In this document: piece after piece, positions 1 to 7,067 of the stretch | How positions within the stretch are numbered: position 1 is the first letter of the stretch | Layout: every line of letters begins with the position of its first letter | Assembly: GCA_964533785.1 (NCBI GenBank) | Contig: CAZHNG010000175.1 | Coordinates: 1 to 13,929 of the forward strand | From: JANQRV01 sp964533785 | Lineage (GTDB): Bacteria > Bacteroidota > Bacteroidia > Chitinophagales > Saprospiraceae | DNA: 13,929 nt | Direction: 5' to 3' | The notes under the pieces: model-generated | Database searches by the model: none | Told to the model about the DNA's origin: nothing | The model's input: the letters and a program-made list of their open reading frames with translations, nothing else | Translations under genes and position numbers: made by a program

Positions 1-3000
1 GCAAAGCCCGTCGCCTGATCTACTTCGTCTTCCACGCTACCTACCCGGAAGCGGGCGCCTAAGTCTTCGTTTATTGTTGCATTTAATGGTACATCAAAGG
101 TTAGGGGTACCAAATCCGTTGCAGCTACTTCCAGGCTTTCTACTTCATCCGCATCGTCGAAGTCGCCATCCGCATTCCAGTCGATGTAACCATAGAGGTA
201 GACCGGATTGCCCGTTTCGTTCACCACCTGTACTTCGAAGGTCGCTTCTTCGCCCTGGAATAACATCGCGGGTTCTTCTACTCCGTCTTCATCATCGCCG
301 GTGGCATCGCCGTCGTCACCGCCTGCTCCTTCTTCTCCGGCTCCAATCTCGGGTTGGCCGTCAGGATCTACGTCTACCAGTTCACCCAGGTATACTTCCG
401 GTACCGGTGGGCGGGCGTGGCGCGGGCCATCCTGAGCATCCGTTGTAAGATATGGCTCCGGTAAGTCACCGTAATCCAGACCTTTTACCGTTACGATATA
501 GTCCTCTACTTCACCATCCATTGCAAAGCCGGTAGGACTACTGACTTGGGCATCCACACTACCGATACGGAAACGGGCACCAAGAGGCGCATTGATCGTT
601 GCATCAACCGGCACATTAAATATCAAGGTAGCTGCTACATCGGTCGATGTAACAGTTGTTGATTGAATTTCTTCCGAATCATCAAAATCACCGTCCGCAT
701 TCCAATCAATAAATCCATAAACGGACGCATCGGTATTGGTAGCGAAAGTGATATCGAACTGTGCTTCTTCTCCCCTAAATATCATTGCAGGTTCGGCAAT
801 CCCATCTTCATCATCGCTGACATCACCATCATCGCCAGTTGTACCGTCTTCACCGGCAGCTACATCTTCATTACCATCAATCTCAACATCTACTCCGGAA
901 CCGAAATAGATTTCTGGTGTCTCGGGTACTCCGTGGCGAGGACCATCATTCGCATCTAATGTTTGGTAATCATCGGTACCAATTCCCGCCAATGGATCTG
1001 GTAAATCACCATAATCCAAACCTTTTACGGAAACTAAATAATCTTCCACTTCTCCGTCGGAAGCAAAGCCAGTTGCTACGTTCACTTCAGTTTCCACCGT
1101 TCCTATTCTAAATCTAGTGCCCAGGTCAGTATTGATAACTGCATCATTTGGCACATCGAAGGTTACATCAACAGTACCATTCATTCCCATCATTGCAGAA
1201 GCAATTTCTCCTGCATCATCAAAATCCTTGTCATTATTCCAATCAATAAAGCCATAGACATAAGCGATATTGCCACTAGTATTATTAACCGTGGCAGTGA
1301 AAACTGCTTGTTCACCACGGAAAATCATCAATGGTTCTGCGATTCCATCTTCATCATCTGTACCATCACCATCATCGCCTTCCGCATCAGGACTTGGTTG
1401 TCCATCATTATCTACTTCTACTTCATTACCAAAGAAAACAGTTGGTGTAGCAGGTACGACATGACGTGGACCATCATCCGTCAAAGCGGTAGGATAATCA
1501 GCGGGTAAGTCACCAAAATCAACAGCTTTGATCACTACCTGATAATCTTCGACTTCTCCATCCATGGTAATGCCGGTATAGGTTATACCTTGTTCGGTAG
1601 ATAATCTAAACCGAGTGTACACCATTCCTTCCGGGGTGACATCGCAGGGAACATCAATGGTTAAATTATTAATTCCATTACTAACTGGTTCGTCCGTAAA
1701 TACCTGTTCACCGGCATCATCCCAGTCATTATCATTATTAAAATCGATCCATGCATTCAATACGCCTCCATCACCGGTAACGGTAACGGTCACATTATTC
1801 TCAATACAAGCGACCAACATATCATTTTCGAAAATAATACCATCTTCATCATCGCCATTGTTATCATCCCCTTCAGCATTACCATCAGGTTGACCGTCTG
1901 TTTCGTTATCTACAGTTGTCCCAAGGAACAATTCTGGTGTTTCGGGAACAACGTGGCGAGCGCCATTATCCGCTAACTCGGTTGGGAATGGATCGGGGTT
2001 ATCACCAAAGTCCAATCCTTTGATCGGACGAGCATAATCTTCGACTTCCCCATCCATCGCTAATCCATCATAACCTAAACCACCTTGCGTATCAAATCTG
2101 AATCTTAGATACGTCCTATCTGTAACTGTGGCATCATTAGGTACTGAAATAGTCAATACATTAGCACCAGCAGTGAGCGATTCATCCGTAAATATTTGTT
2201 CATTGGTACCGTCCCAAGTTCCATCGCCATCATAATCAACCCATGCGTTCAACAAGCCATCTACGCTTGCTGTTACAGTAATTTCTGTATCCTCACCAGT
2301 GATCAGCATATCATTGGCAAAAACCACCCCATCTTCGTCATCGATCAAGGCAGGATTATCATCATCTCCTACGGCATCTTCTTCAGGTTGTCCGTTATCC
2401 TCCGTATCGACGGTGCTACCCAAGAAAACAGTTGGGTTATTCGGTACTACGTGACGAGCACCGTTGTTCATTACCGTTGTTGGGAAGGTAGCTTCCGGAG
2501 CATCTCCCAGGTCCAGTCCTTTGATAGGCTGTGCGTAGTCTTCTACTTCACCATCCATGGCAACTCCAATAGGGCTTAATCCAGTTTGCGTGCTCAATCT
2601 AAAGCGTAGGAAGGTTAAATCGGTAACGGTGGCACCGCAAGGAACGGTAAAGCTCAAAGTTTGAGTTCCGTCCGTCACCATTATATCCGTAAAGATTTGT
2701 TCACCGTCATCATTCCAGTCGCCGTCATCGTTGAAATCTACCCAAGCGTTCAAAAATCCACCGGAACCTGTGACGGTGACATCAACGGAGGTCATTTCAC
2801 AAGCGATCAACATATTCCCCATGAAGTCAATACCATCTTCATCATCGCCATTATTATCATCACCTTGGGCCATGCCTTCCGGTTGGCCATCAGGGTCAGT
2901 ATCCACGGTACTTCCTAAGAATAAGGTTGGGGTTTCCGGCACAATATGGCCAGCACCGTTATCCGCGATTTCGGTAGGATAAGGATTAGGTGCGTCCCCG

Positions 3001-6000
3001 AGGTCGATTGCTTTAAGCGGTACTACATAATCTTCTACTTCACCATCCATCGCCAGGCCGGTTGGAGTAATATCCTGTTCCGTGCTTAAACGGAATCGAG
3101 CAAAAGCCATATCTTCAGCAGCTATATTACAAGGTGCATCAAAAGTTAGTATTTGCGTGCCATTACCAACAGGTTCGTTGATAAAGATCTGTTCGTTTGC
3201 ATCAGTAAGATCACCGTCATTATTAAAATCTACCCAGGCATTTAGTACCCCATTATCTACTGCAGCGGTGACGGTCACTTCTATTTGATTTTCCTGGCAA
3301 GCTACCAACATCACGTTAGGGAAAACAATACCATCTTCATCATCCATATTGTTATCATCACCAACTGCCATCGCTTCAGGCTGACCATCTGGTTCGGTAT
3401 CAACCGTCGGACCTAATAGTAATTCCGGATCGAAAGGAACAACATGGCGAGCTCCATCATCAGCATTTTCCGTTGGATAGCCCAGAGCAGTTGGAAGATC
3501 CCCAAAGTCCAGACCTTTGACTTCCATTTCGTAATCTTCTACTTCACCATCCATTGCTACTCCTGTAACGGCCAGATTGGTTTCGGTACTCAAGCGGAAA
3601 CGCAAATAAGTGCGTTCAGTCACTACAGCATCACAAGGCACATCAAAAGTCAAGTAGTTGGCCCCATCATTAACCACCTCATTGGTAAATATTTGCTCCG
3701 TTCCCTGCCAGGTGCCATCACTATTAAAATCAATCCAGGCATCCAGTGTTCCTCCAGATCCGGTGACAGTCACTTCAACCGTTGTTTCCTCACAAGCAAT
3801 GAGCATGGTCGGATCACCAGTTGCATCGACAAAAAGGATGCCATCTTCATCATCGCCATTATTATCATCACCGTCAGCCAGGGTTTCGGGTTGGCCATCT
3901 CCTTCCGTATCGACGGTAGCGCCCAAGTATAGTGTTGGATTAGGATCAACAATATGGGCAGCTCCCGTATTCATCATGGTAGTCAAATAGCTGTCAGGAG
4001 CATCCCCCCAATCCAAAGCTTTTTGAGGTAAACCGTAGTCTTCTACTTCCCCGTCGGGGGCTTCTCCCACGGGAGATAAATTTTGTTGAGTGCTCAAACG
4101 GAAACGCAAATAAGTCAGGTCGGTAATTACTACGTCACAAGGCACATCAAAGGACAGGTTATTGGTTCCATCCGCAACCAATTCATTGATAAAAATTTCT
4201 TCTCCAACATCCGACCAGTCACCATCCGCGTTGAAGTCTACCCATGCATTCAGGTAAGCCGGACCTGTTGCTCCATTAACAATCACATCGATCTCCATGG
4301 TCATACAGGCCACCAGCATATTCATAGCGAAATTGACGCCATCTTCATCATCATTACCGTCATTATCATCTCCATCTGCACCGGTTGTTCCTTGGCCGTC
4401 GGTATCCCCATCAACATCGGCACCTAGAACCAGGTCGGAGCCTAAAAGGTGACGTGCACCGTTATTCGTGATTAATGTGGGATATGGATTATTAGGGGCG
4501 TCCCCAAGATCCTGTAATAAAGGAGGTGCAGTGACCATGATCGGATCGAATTGACAGGCGGGGTCATCACCGAATTCTATACCAAAAGAGATCTCTTCAC
4601 CCGTACAAGGAATTCCTGAAATCGTAATGATGTCATTCGCAGCATTAGGCGGGTTATTGATGGTTGTTTCATAGACTATTCCGTCAATTACTGCCCGGAC
4701 GAGACCGCCGGGAGCATTAAAGTAGCTAACATTAAGTTCAATATCATATACCCCGTTGCTACAATCGCTCGGTGTGACACTATTCACGATCAAATCGCAA
4801 GGCGAACAGGTTTCCGGTGCAGCCACCAAAACACCGGCTAACTGGCAGGAGCCATCCGTTGCATCGGTAATGGTCAGGGTTAAGTCACCATCAGCAATAT
4901 TGTAAGTGCCCAAAGTTTGGGGACTACCGTAATCCAAACCATTGACAGGGGTGATCGGGCTGCCATCTTGTGTTCCTGTAACATTATAGGTGGTTCCTGC
5001 CAGATTCATCCCAACGGGATCTAAAGTAACCGTAAAAACGTCATCGGAAGGATCGGGAGAACTATTATCACCACATTCTGCAGATGCCTGAGCATCGGTT
5101 ATTCCACAAGGTGGGCAGTCGGTGGGCAGTGTTCCTATTTGTGCAGTCGCATTACACAAAGGATCATTGGCAAATCGAACTTCGACCGTATAAGGGCCGC
5201 TGCCATCGGATAACATATTGAACATGACCTGGGCATTATCCGTTGCCAAAGTAGGCGTAATGGTTTGAACATTAGGACCGAAAACAGTACCACCGGTCAT
5301 TTCGATTTCAATATCATCAAACCCACCGACGCTGCTCAAGTTCATCCAACTGAAATCAACCGATACCATTACTTCACTTCTGTCTTCAGCAGGGTTATAA
5401 ACACACATAGCCACGTTAGTGGCATCGATGGTAATACTTTTTTCAATTAATTCAATGGGACAACACGCGGTCACGTCGCAGAACTCATCATCGGAAGCGG
5501 TCCAGGAATAGGATCCTACAAGAGAGGCCTCATAGGTTTGATTGGTCGCACCATTAATGGGTTGTGCACCTCCACCCATGCCGTCATCAAAAAACCATTG
5601 ATAATTAGTAAATCCGGAAGGGGCTTCTAAGATGATGGTCTCTCCGCCAGTAGGACAAAACTCAACTGGGTCGGGACAACAAGGTGCCGGAGGATCGAAG
5701 TTACTCATTGCAGTACCTCCATTGGATTCGAAGCGGGATTCTACTATCACCGGGCCGACACCGGTTGAAATGATCAGGAAGGTAACATTCTGGCTTCCTG
5801 TTGCATTACCCTGAGGATCAATGGTTTTTGGATTAGCATCCAGTACCACGGCTCCGAGTAATTCTACTTCGATCAATTCGCTGCCGGTAGCTCCCGACCA
5901 ACTTACAGGGACGGTAACGATTGATTCCGGGTTTCCGTTATTCTCGTTGTAGGAGCAAGTACCAGGATCGATGGTACCAATCGAAGTGGATTGCCCAACC

Positions 6001-6125
6001 AGCCAAATTGGCAGGGCCATAAATAAAAAAATGCTTGCTATTAGCTTAATAGAATTACTAAGCATAGCAAACATTTGGCGCGGGGAACAACTTCCCCTTT
6101 CCAAAGTTGTGTACTGCTTTGTCAT
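1..6125 (-). CDS. Giant secreted GEVED-repeat surface protein, 3' end beyond window
   Basis: This is an open frame of 2041 codons that runs off the left edge, so the C-terminus is missing. An in-frame stop (TAG, 6147-6149) lies upstream of the chosen ATG at 6125. Residues 1-25 are an n-region and 26-43 are hydrophobic, ending in VGQ, which fits a Sec signal peptide. Residues ~46-538 are cysteine-containing Ig-like or adhesin-like modules (for example YQWFFDDG at 175-182 and CPPC at 337-340). From residue ~540 nine GEVED units follow, with the GEVEDY signature at 692, 860, 1028, 1192, 1359, 1523, 1691 and 1871; the ninth is cut before its signature. Each unit carries a GDDEDG-type acidic stretch and a D-x-N-x-D-rich loop that could bind calcium. 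GEVED proteins of Bacteroidota are usually exported by T9SS, but that domain would lie outside the window. An adhesive or structural surface role is inferred. Met18 (6074) and Met21 (6065) are alternative starts. Confidence 0.92.
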   Translation of the reverse strand, partial: MTKQYTTLERGSCSPRQMFAMLSNSIKLIASIFLFMALPIWLVGQSTSIGTIDPGTCSYNENNGNPESIVTVPVSWSGATGSELIEVELLGAVVLDANPKTIDPQGNATGSQNVTFLIISTGVGPVIVESRFESNGGTAMSNFDPPAPCCPDPVEFCPTGGETIILEAPSGFTNYQWFFDDGMGGGAQPINGATNQTYEASLVGSYSWTASDDEFCDVTACCPIELIEKSITIDATNVAMCVYNPAEDRSEVMVSVDFSWMNLSSVGGFDDIEIEMTGGTVFGPNVQTITPTLATDNAQVMFNMLSDGSGPYTVEVRFANDPLCNATAQIGTLPTDCPPCGITDAQASAECGDNSSPDPSDDVFTVTLDPVGMNLAGTTYNVTGTQDGSPITPVNGLDYGSPQTLGTYNIADGDLTLTITDATDGSCQLAGVLVAAPETCSPCDLIVNSVTPSDCSNGVYDIELNVSYFNAPGGLVRAVIDGIVYETTINNPPNAANDIITISGIPCTGEEISFGIEFGDDPACQFDPIMVTAPPLLQDLGDAPNNPYPTLITNNGARHLLGSDLVLGADVDGDTDGQGTTGADGDDNDGNDDEDGVNFAMNMLVACMTMEIDVIVNGATGPAYLNAWVDFNADGDWSDVGEEIFINELVADGTNNLSFDVPCDVVITDLTYLRFRLSTQQNLSPVGEAPDGEVEDYGLPQKALDWGDAPDSYLTTMMNTGAAHIVDPNPTLYLGATVDTEGDGQPETLADGDDNNGDDEDGILFVDATGDPTMLIACEETTVEVTVTGSGGTLDAWIDFNSDGTWQGTEQIFTNEVVNDGANYLTFDVPCDAVVTERTYLRFRLSTETNLAVTGVAMDGEVEDYEMEVKGLDFGDLPTALGYPTENADDGARHVVPFDPELLLGPTVDTEPDGQPEAMAVGDDNNMDDEDGIVFPNVMLVACQENQIEVTVTAAVDNGVLNAWVDFNNDGDLTDANEQIFINEPVGNGTQILTFDAPCNIAAEDMAFARFRLSTEQDITPTGLAMDGEVEDYVVPLKAIDLGDAPNPYPTEIADNGAGHIVPETPTLFLGSTVDTDPDGQPEGMAQGDDNNGDDEDGIDFMGNMLIACEMTSVDVTVTGSGGFLNAWVDFNDDGDWNDDGEQIFTDIMVTDGTQTLSFTVPCGATVTDLTFLRFRLSTQTGLSPIGVAMDGEVEDYAQPIKGLDLGDAPEATFPTTVMNNGARHVVPNNPTVFLGSTVDTEDNGQPEEDAVGDDDNPALIDDEDGVVFANDMLITGEDTEITVTASVDGLLNAWVDYDGDGTWDGTNEQIFTDESLTAGANVLTISVPNDATVTDRTYLRFRFDTQGGLGYDGLAMDGEVEDYARPIKGLDFGDNPDPFPTELADNGARHVVPETPELFLGTTVDNETDGQPDGNAEGDDNNGDDEDGIIFENDMLVACIENNVTVTVTGDGGVLNAWIDFNNDNDWDDAGEQVFTDEPVSNGINNLTIDVPCDVTPEGMVYTRFRLSTEQGITYTGITMDGEVEDYQVVIKAVDFGDLPADYPTALTDDGPRHVVPATPTVFFGNEVEVDNDGQPSPDAEGDDGDGTDDEDGIAEPLMIFRGEQAVFTATVNNTSGNIAYVYGFIDWNNDKDFDDAGEIASAMMGMNGTVDVTFDVPNDAVINTDLGTRFRIGTVETEVNVATGFASDGEVEDYLVSVKGLDYGDLPDPLAGIGTDDYQTLDANDGPRHGVPETPEIYFGSGVDVEIDGNEDVAAGEDGTTGDDGDVSDDEDGIAEPAMIFRGEEAQFDITFATNTDASVYGFIDWNADGDFDDSEEIQSTTVTSTDVAATLIFNVPVDATINAPLGARFRIGSVDAQVSSPTGFAMDGEVEDYIVTVKGLDYGDLPEPYLTTDAQDGPRHARPPVPEVYLGELVDVDPDGQPEIGAGEEGAGGDDGDATGDDEDGVEEPAMLFQGEEATFEVQVVNETGNPVYLYGYIDWNADGDFDDADEVESLEVAATDLVPLTFDVPLNATINEDLGARFRVGSVEDEVDQATGF
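3..4510 (-). repeat. Array of nine tandem GEVED units (unit length 158-180 aa)
   Basis: The signature GEVEDY is encoded at 4035-4052, 3531-3548, 3027-3044, 2535-2552, 2034-2051, 1542-1559, 1038-1055 and 498-515, with spacings of 504, 504, 492, 501, 492, 504 and 540 bases. All spacings are multiples of three. Each unit runs from a GDxP…PT motif through DG(A/P)RH, LG…VD, an acidic GDDEDG stretch, a (V/I)D(F/W/Y)xxD loop and a RFR motif to GEVEDY. Units 1-6 share AW(V/I)D and YLRFRLST-like sequence. Units 7-9 share YGFIDWN and LG(A/T)RFR(I/V)G. Unit 8 is longest, through an insertion after GDLPDP. Unit 9 (3-497) lacks its signature because of the window edge. Confidence 0.93.
6082..6097. repeat. 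Perfect 6-bp hairpin between alternative starts of the GEVED gene
   Basis: GGGGAACAACTTCCCC has 6-bp arms (6082-6087 and 6092-6097) and a 4-base loop. It lies between the ATG at 6125 and the in-frame ATGs at 6074 and 6065. In the mRNA it would form a short GC-rich stem just upstream of Met18. If Met1 is used, the hairpin is simply coding. Confidence 0.6.
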
Positions 6126-6130
6126 GCGAC

Positions 6131-6212
6131 TACGATTTTTTATTATCTAAATTTAATTTTTAGCGATTGTTTCAAGTAAGACTGCAGATGCTAGACGCCA
6201 GACGCCAGACTG
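6131..6212. repeat. Heptad-repeat cassette, copy 1
   Basis: The cassette has three parts. They are a 15-mer (TACGATTTTTTATTA, 6131-6145), a 10-mer (TTCAAGTAAG, 6171-6180), and four 7-bp units at 6185-6212 reading cagatgc, tagacgc, cagacgc, cagactg (consensus YAGACGC). The same parts occur in the same order and orientation at 6682-6744. The left end lies 5 bases upstream of the GEVED start codon, so this copy forms that gene's leader and upstream region. Confidence 0.7.
6148..6175 (-). promoter_or_regulatory. Candidate promoter for the GEVED gene
   Basis: On the minus strand TTG (6175-6173) is followed after 17 bases by TAAATTTA (6155-6148). This differs by one base from the Bacteroidota -7 consensus TAnnTTTG; the usual spacing to the upstream TTG is about 19. 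It would give a leader of roughly 15-20 bases before the ATG at 6125. The stretch is AT-rich, so a chance match is quite possible. Confidence 0.3.
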
Positions 6213-6300
6213 CAAGAGACCAGAGACTTGGGTGTGATCAACCGGAAAATCCATTTGATCTATGATCTTAATGATGTAACCGGTTTTAGTTTGGACGTCA

Positions 6301-6336
6301 AACGCCAGATCCCGATAGCGATCGGGGAACGCCAGA
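6301..6336. repeat. Hairpin flanked by 9-bp direct repeats
   Basis: A hairpin with 6-bp arms CCCGAT / ATCGGG and a 4-base loop (6311-6326) sits between identical copies of AACGCCAGA at 6301-6309 and 6328-6336. The hairpin resembles the CCCGATAGC-ATCGGG palindromes that I recall as common in Bacteroidota intergenic DNA. The flanking repeats look like a target-site duplication, but they also resemble the nearby heptad repeats. Confidence 0.6.
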
Positions 6337-6580
6337 AAGTGTGTGATTTGATACAGGCGAAGTGGGTGTGGATGAAAAGCCTGATAACAGCAATAGTTAT
6401 CAAGCAAAAAAATTTGGTCGTCGTGTTATTAATTATTGACAAAATATCCAGATCAAAAGTAGCCCAAGTTTAAATCCTTTCCATAGACTAATTTTGGATT
6501 TTACGGAACACTAAATCACTATTCACCTATGCACTAAAATTTCATTATATTTTGATTATCAATATTTTAAACTTAACAAT

Positions 6581-6693
6581 TAACAAATCGTAGCTTACAA
6601 AAAACGTTCCCCGGAAATTTGCTCCAAGGAACGTATAGCATTCTAAAGTGCTAGGTCGTACTAACCGGTTTCATATAAGATTACGATTTGTTA
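6581..6693. repeat. 113-bp segment bounded by 12-bp inverted repeats
   Basis: TAACAAATCGTA (6581-6592) and its exact reverse complement TACGATTTGTTA (6682-6693) bound a 113-bp segment. Inside, ACGTTCC (6604-6610) pairs with GGAACGT (6628-6634) around a 17-base loop. The right arm is also the start of heptad cassette copy 2. The segment could be a miniature inverted-repeat element or a structured transcript; nothing coding is present. Confidence 0.55.
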
Positions 6694-6744
6694 TTAGGTC
6701 TTTAAGTAAGATACTATAGACGCTAGACACCAGACGCTAGAATA
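6682..6744. repeat. Heptad-repeat cassette, copy 2
   Basis: TACGATTTGTTATTA (6682-6696) matches copy 1 at 14 of 15 bases, and TTTAAGTAAG (6701-6710) matches at 9 of 10. Four 7-bp units follow at 6717-6744: tagacgc, tagacac, cagacgc, tagaata. The gap between the 15-mer and 10-mer is 4 bases here and 25 in copy 1. A 7-bp period does not suit coding sequence. Confidence 0.7.
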
Positions 6745-7055
6745 CAAGCAATTGAGTATGGATGGATAGAGTGTGAAGTATAGGCGTACTGACTACTAGC
6801 AGTATAGATCTGCTCGATTACTCAATATATTCACAAGATATCAGATTGGGCCAAAGGAATTGTTGACAGAAATTGGATTTTGTGGAGTTCCTAATTTTAA
6901 ACTAAATCAAGTTACTCCCCAATTAAAAAACACATAATCAATAGTTTAAACCAACAATAACACCCAAAAGTGAAACAAAAATAAGGGAGGAGAAAATGTT
7001 AAAGATTCATTGAGGTATACCCTATAGAAAAGATCCTTCACCAAACAAAAAGTGG

Positions 7056-7063
7056 TATATTTG
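7056..7063 (+). promoter_or_regulatory. Bacteroidota -7 promoter element giving a probable leaderless mRNA
   Basis: TATATTTG matches the Bacteroidota sigma-A -7 consensus TAnnTTTG exactly. Its last base is only 4 bases before the ATG at 7068. As transcription normally begins a few bases downstream of this element, the mRNA should start at or within a base or two of the AUG. I do not see a good -33 TTG at the usual spacing. Confidence 0.6.
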
Positions 7064-7067
7064 TAAC

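Larger units (their letters stand above)
6126..7067. other. Repeat-rich intergenic region without a convincing gene
   Basis: The region is AT-rich and separates two divergently transcribed genes. The short open frames here (such as 6153-6407 minus and 6228-6473 plus) run through the repeat elements and show no clear family. It holds two heptad-repeat cassettes, a palindrome between 9-bp direct repeats, and a segment bounded by inverted repeats, each listed separately. From 6750 to about 7050 I see only AT-rich sequence, one purine run (AGGGAGGAG, 6984-6992) before a 5-codon frame, and the 8-bp palindrome GGTATACC (7014-7021). Confidence 0.7.

Noticed and set aside
74..4427. Many plus-strand open frames of 60-160 codons across the left third
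   Set aside because: They are antisense shadows of the GEVED array. They recur at the unit period and have no domain-like composition or consistent starts, while the minus frame is open for 2041 codons.
3..4510. Idea that the tandem array is a CRISPR or satellite repeat
   Set aside because: Unit lengths are multiples of three, the frame is open throughout, and variation is of a protein-domain kind.
6228..6473. 81-codon plus-strand frame in the intergenic region
   Set aside because: It reads through the palindrome and its flanking direct repeats, has no recognisable family and no convincing start signal.
6984..7013. Strong Shine-Dalgarno-like run AGGGAGGAG before ATG and a 5-codon frame (MLKIH)
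   Set aside because: Bacteroidota rely little on such sites and the frame is too short to support; a chance purine run is as likely.
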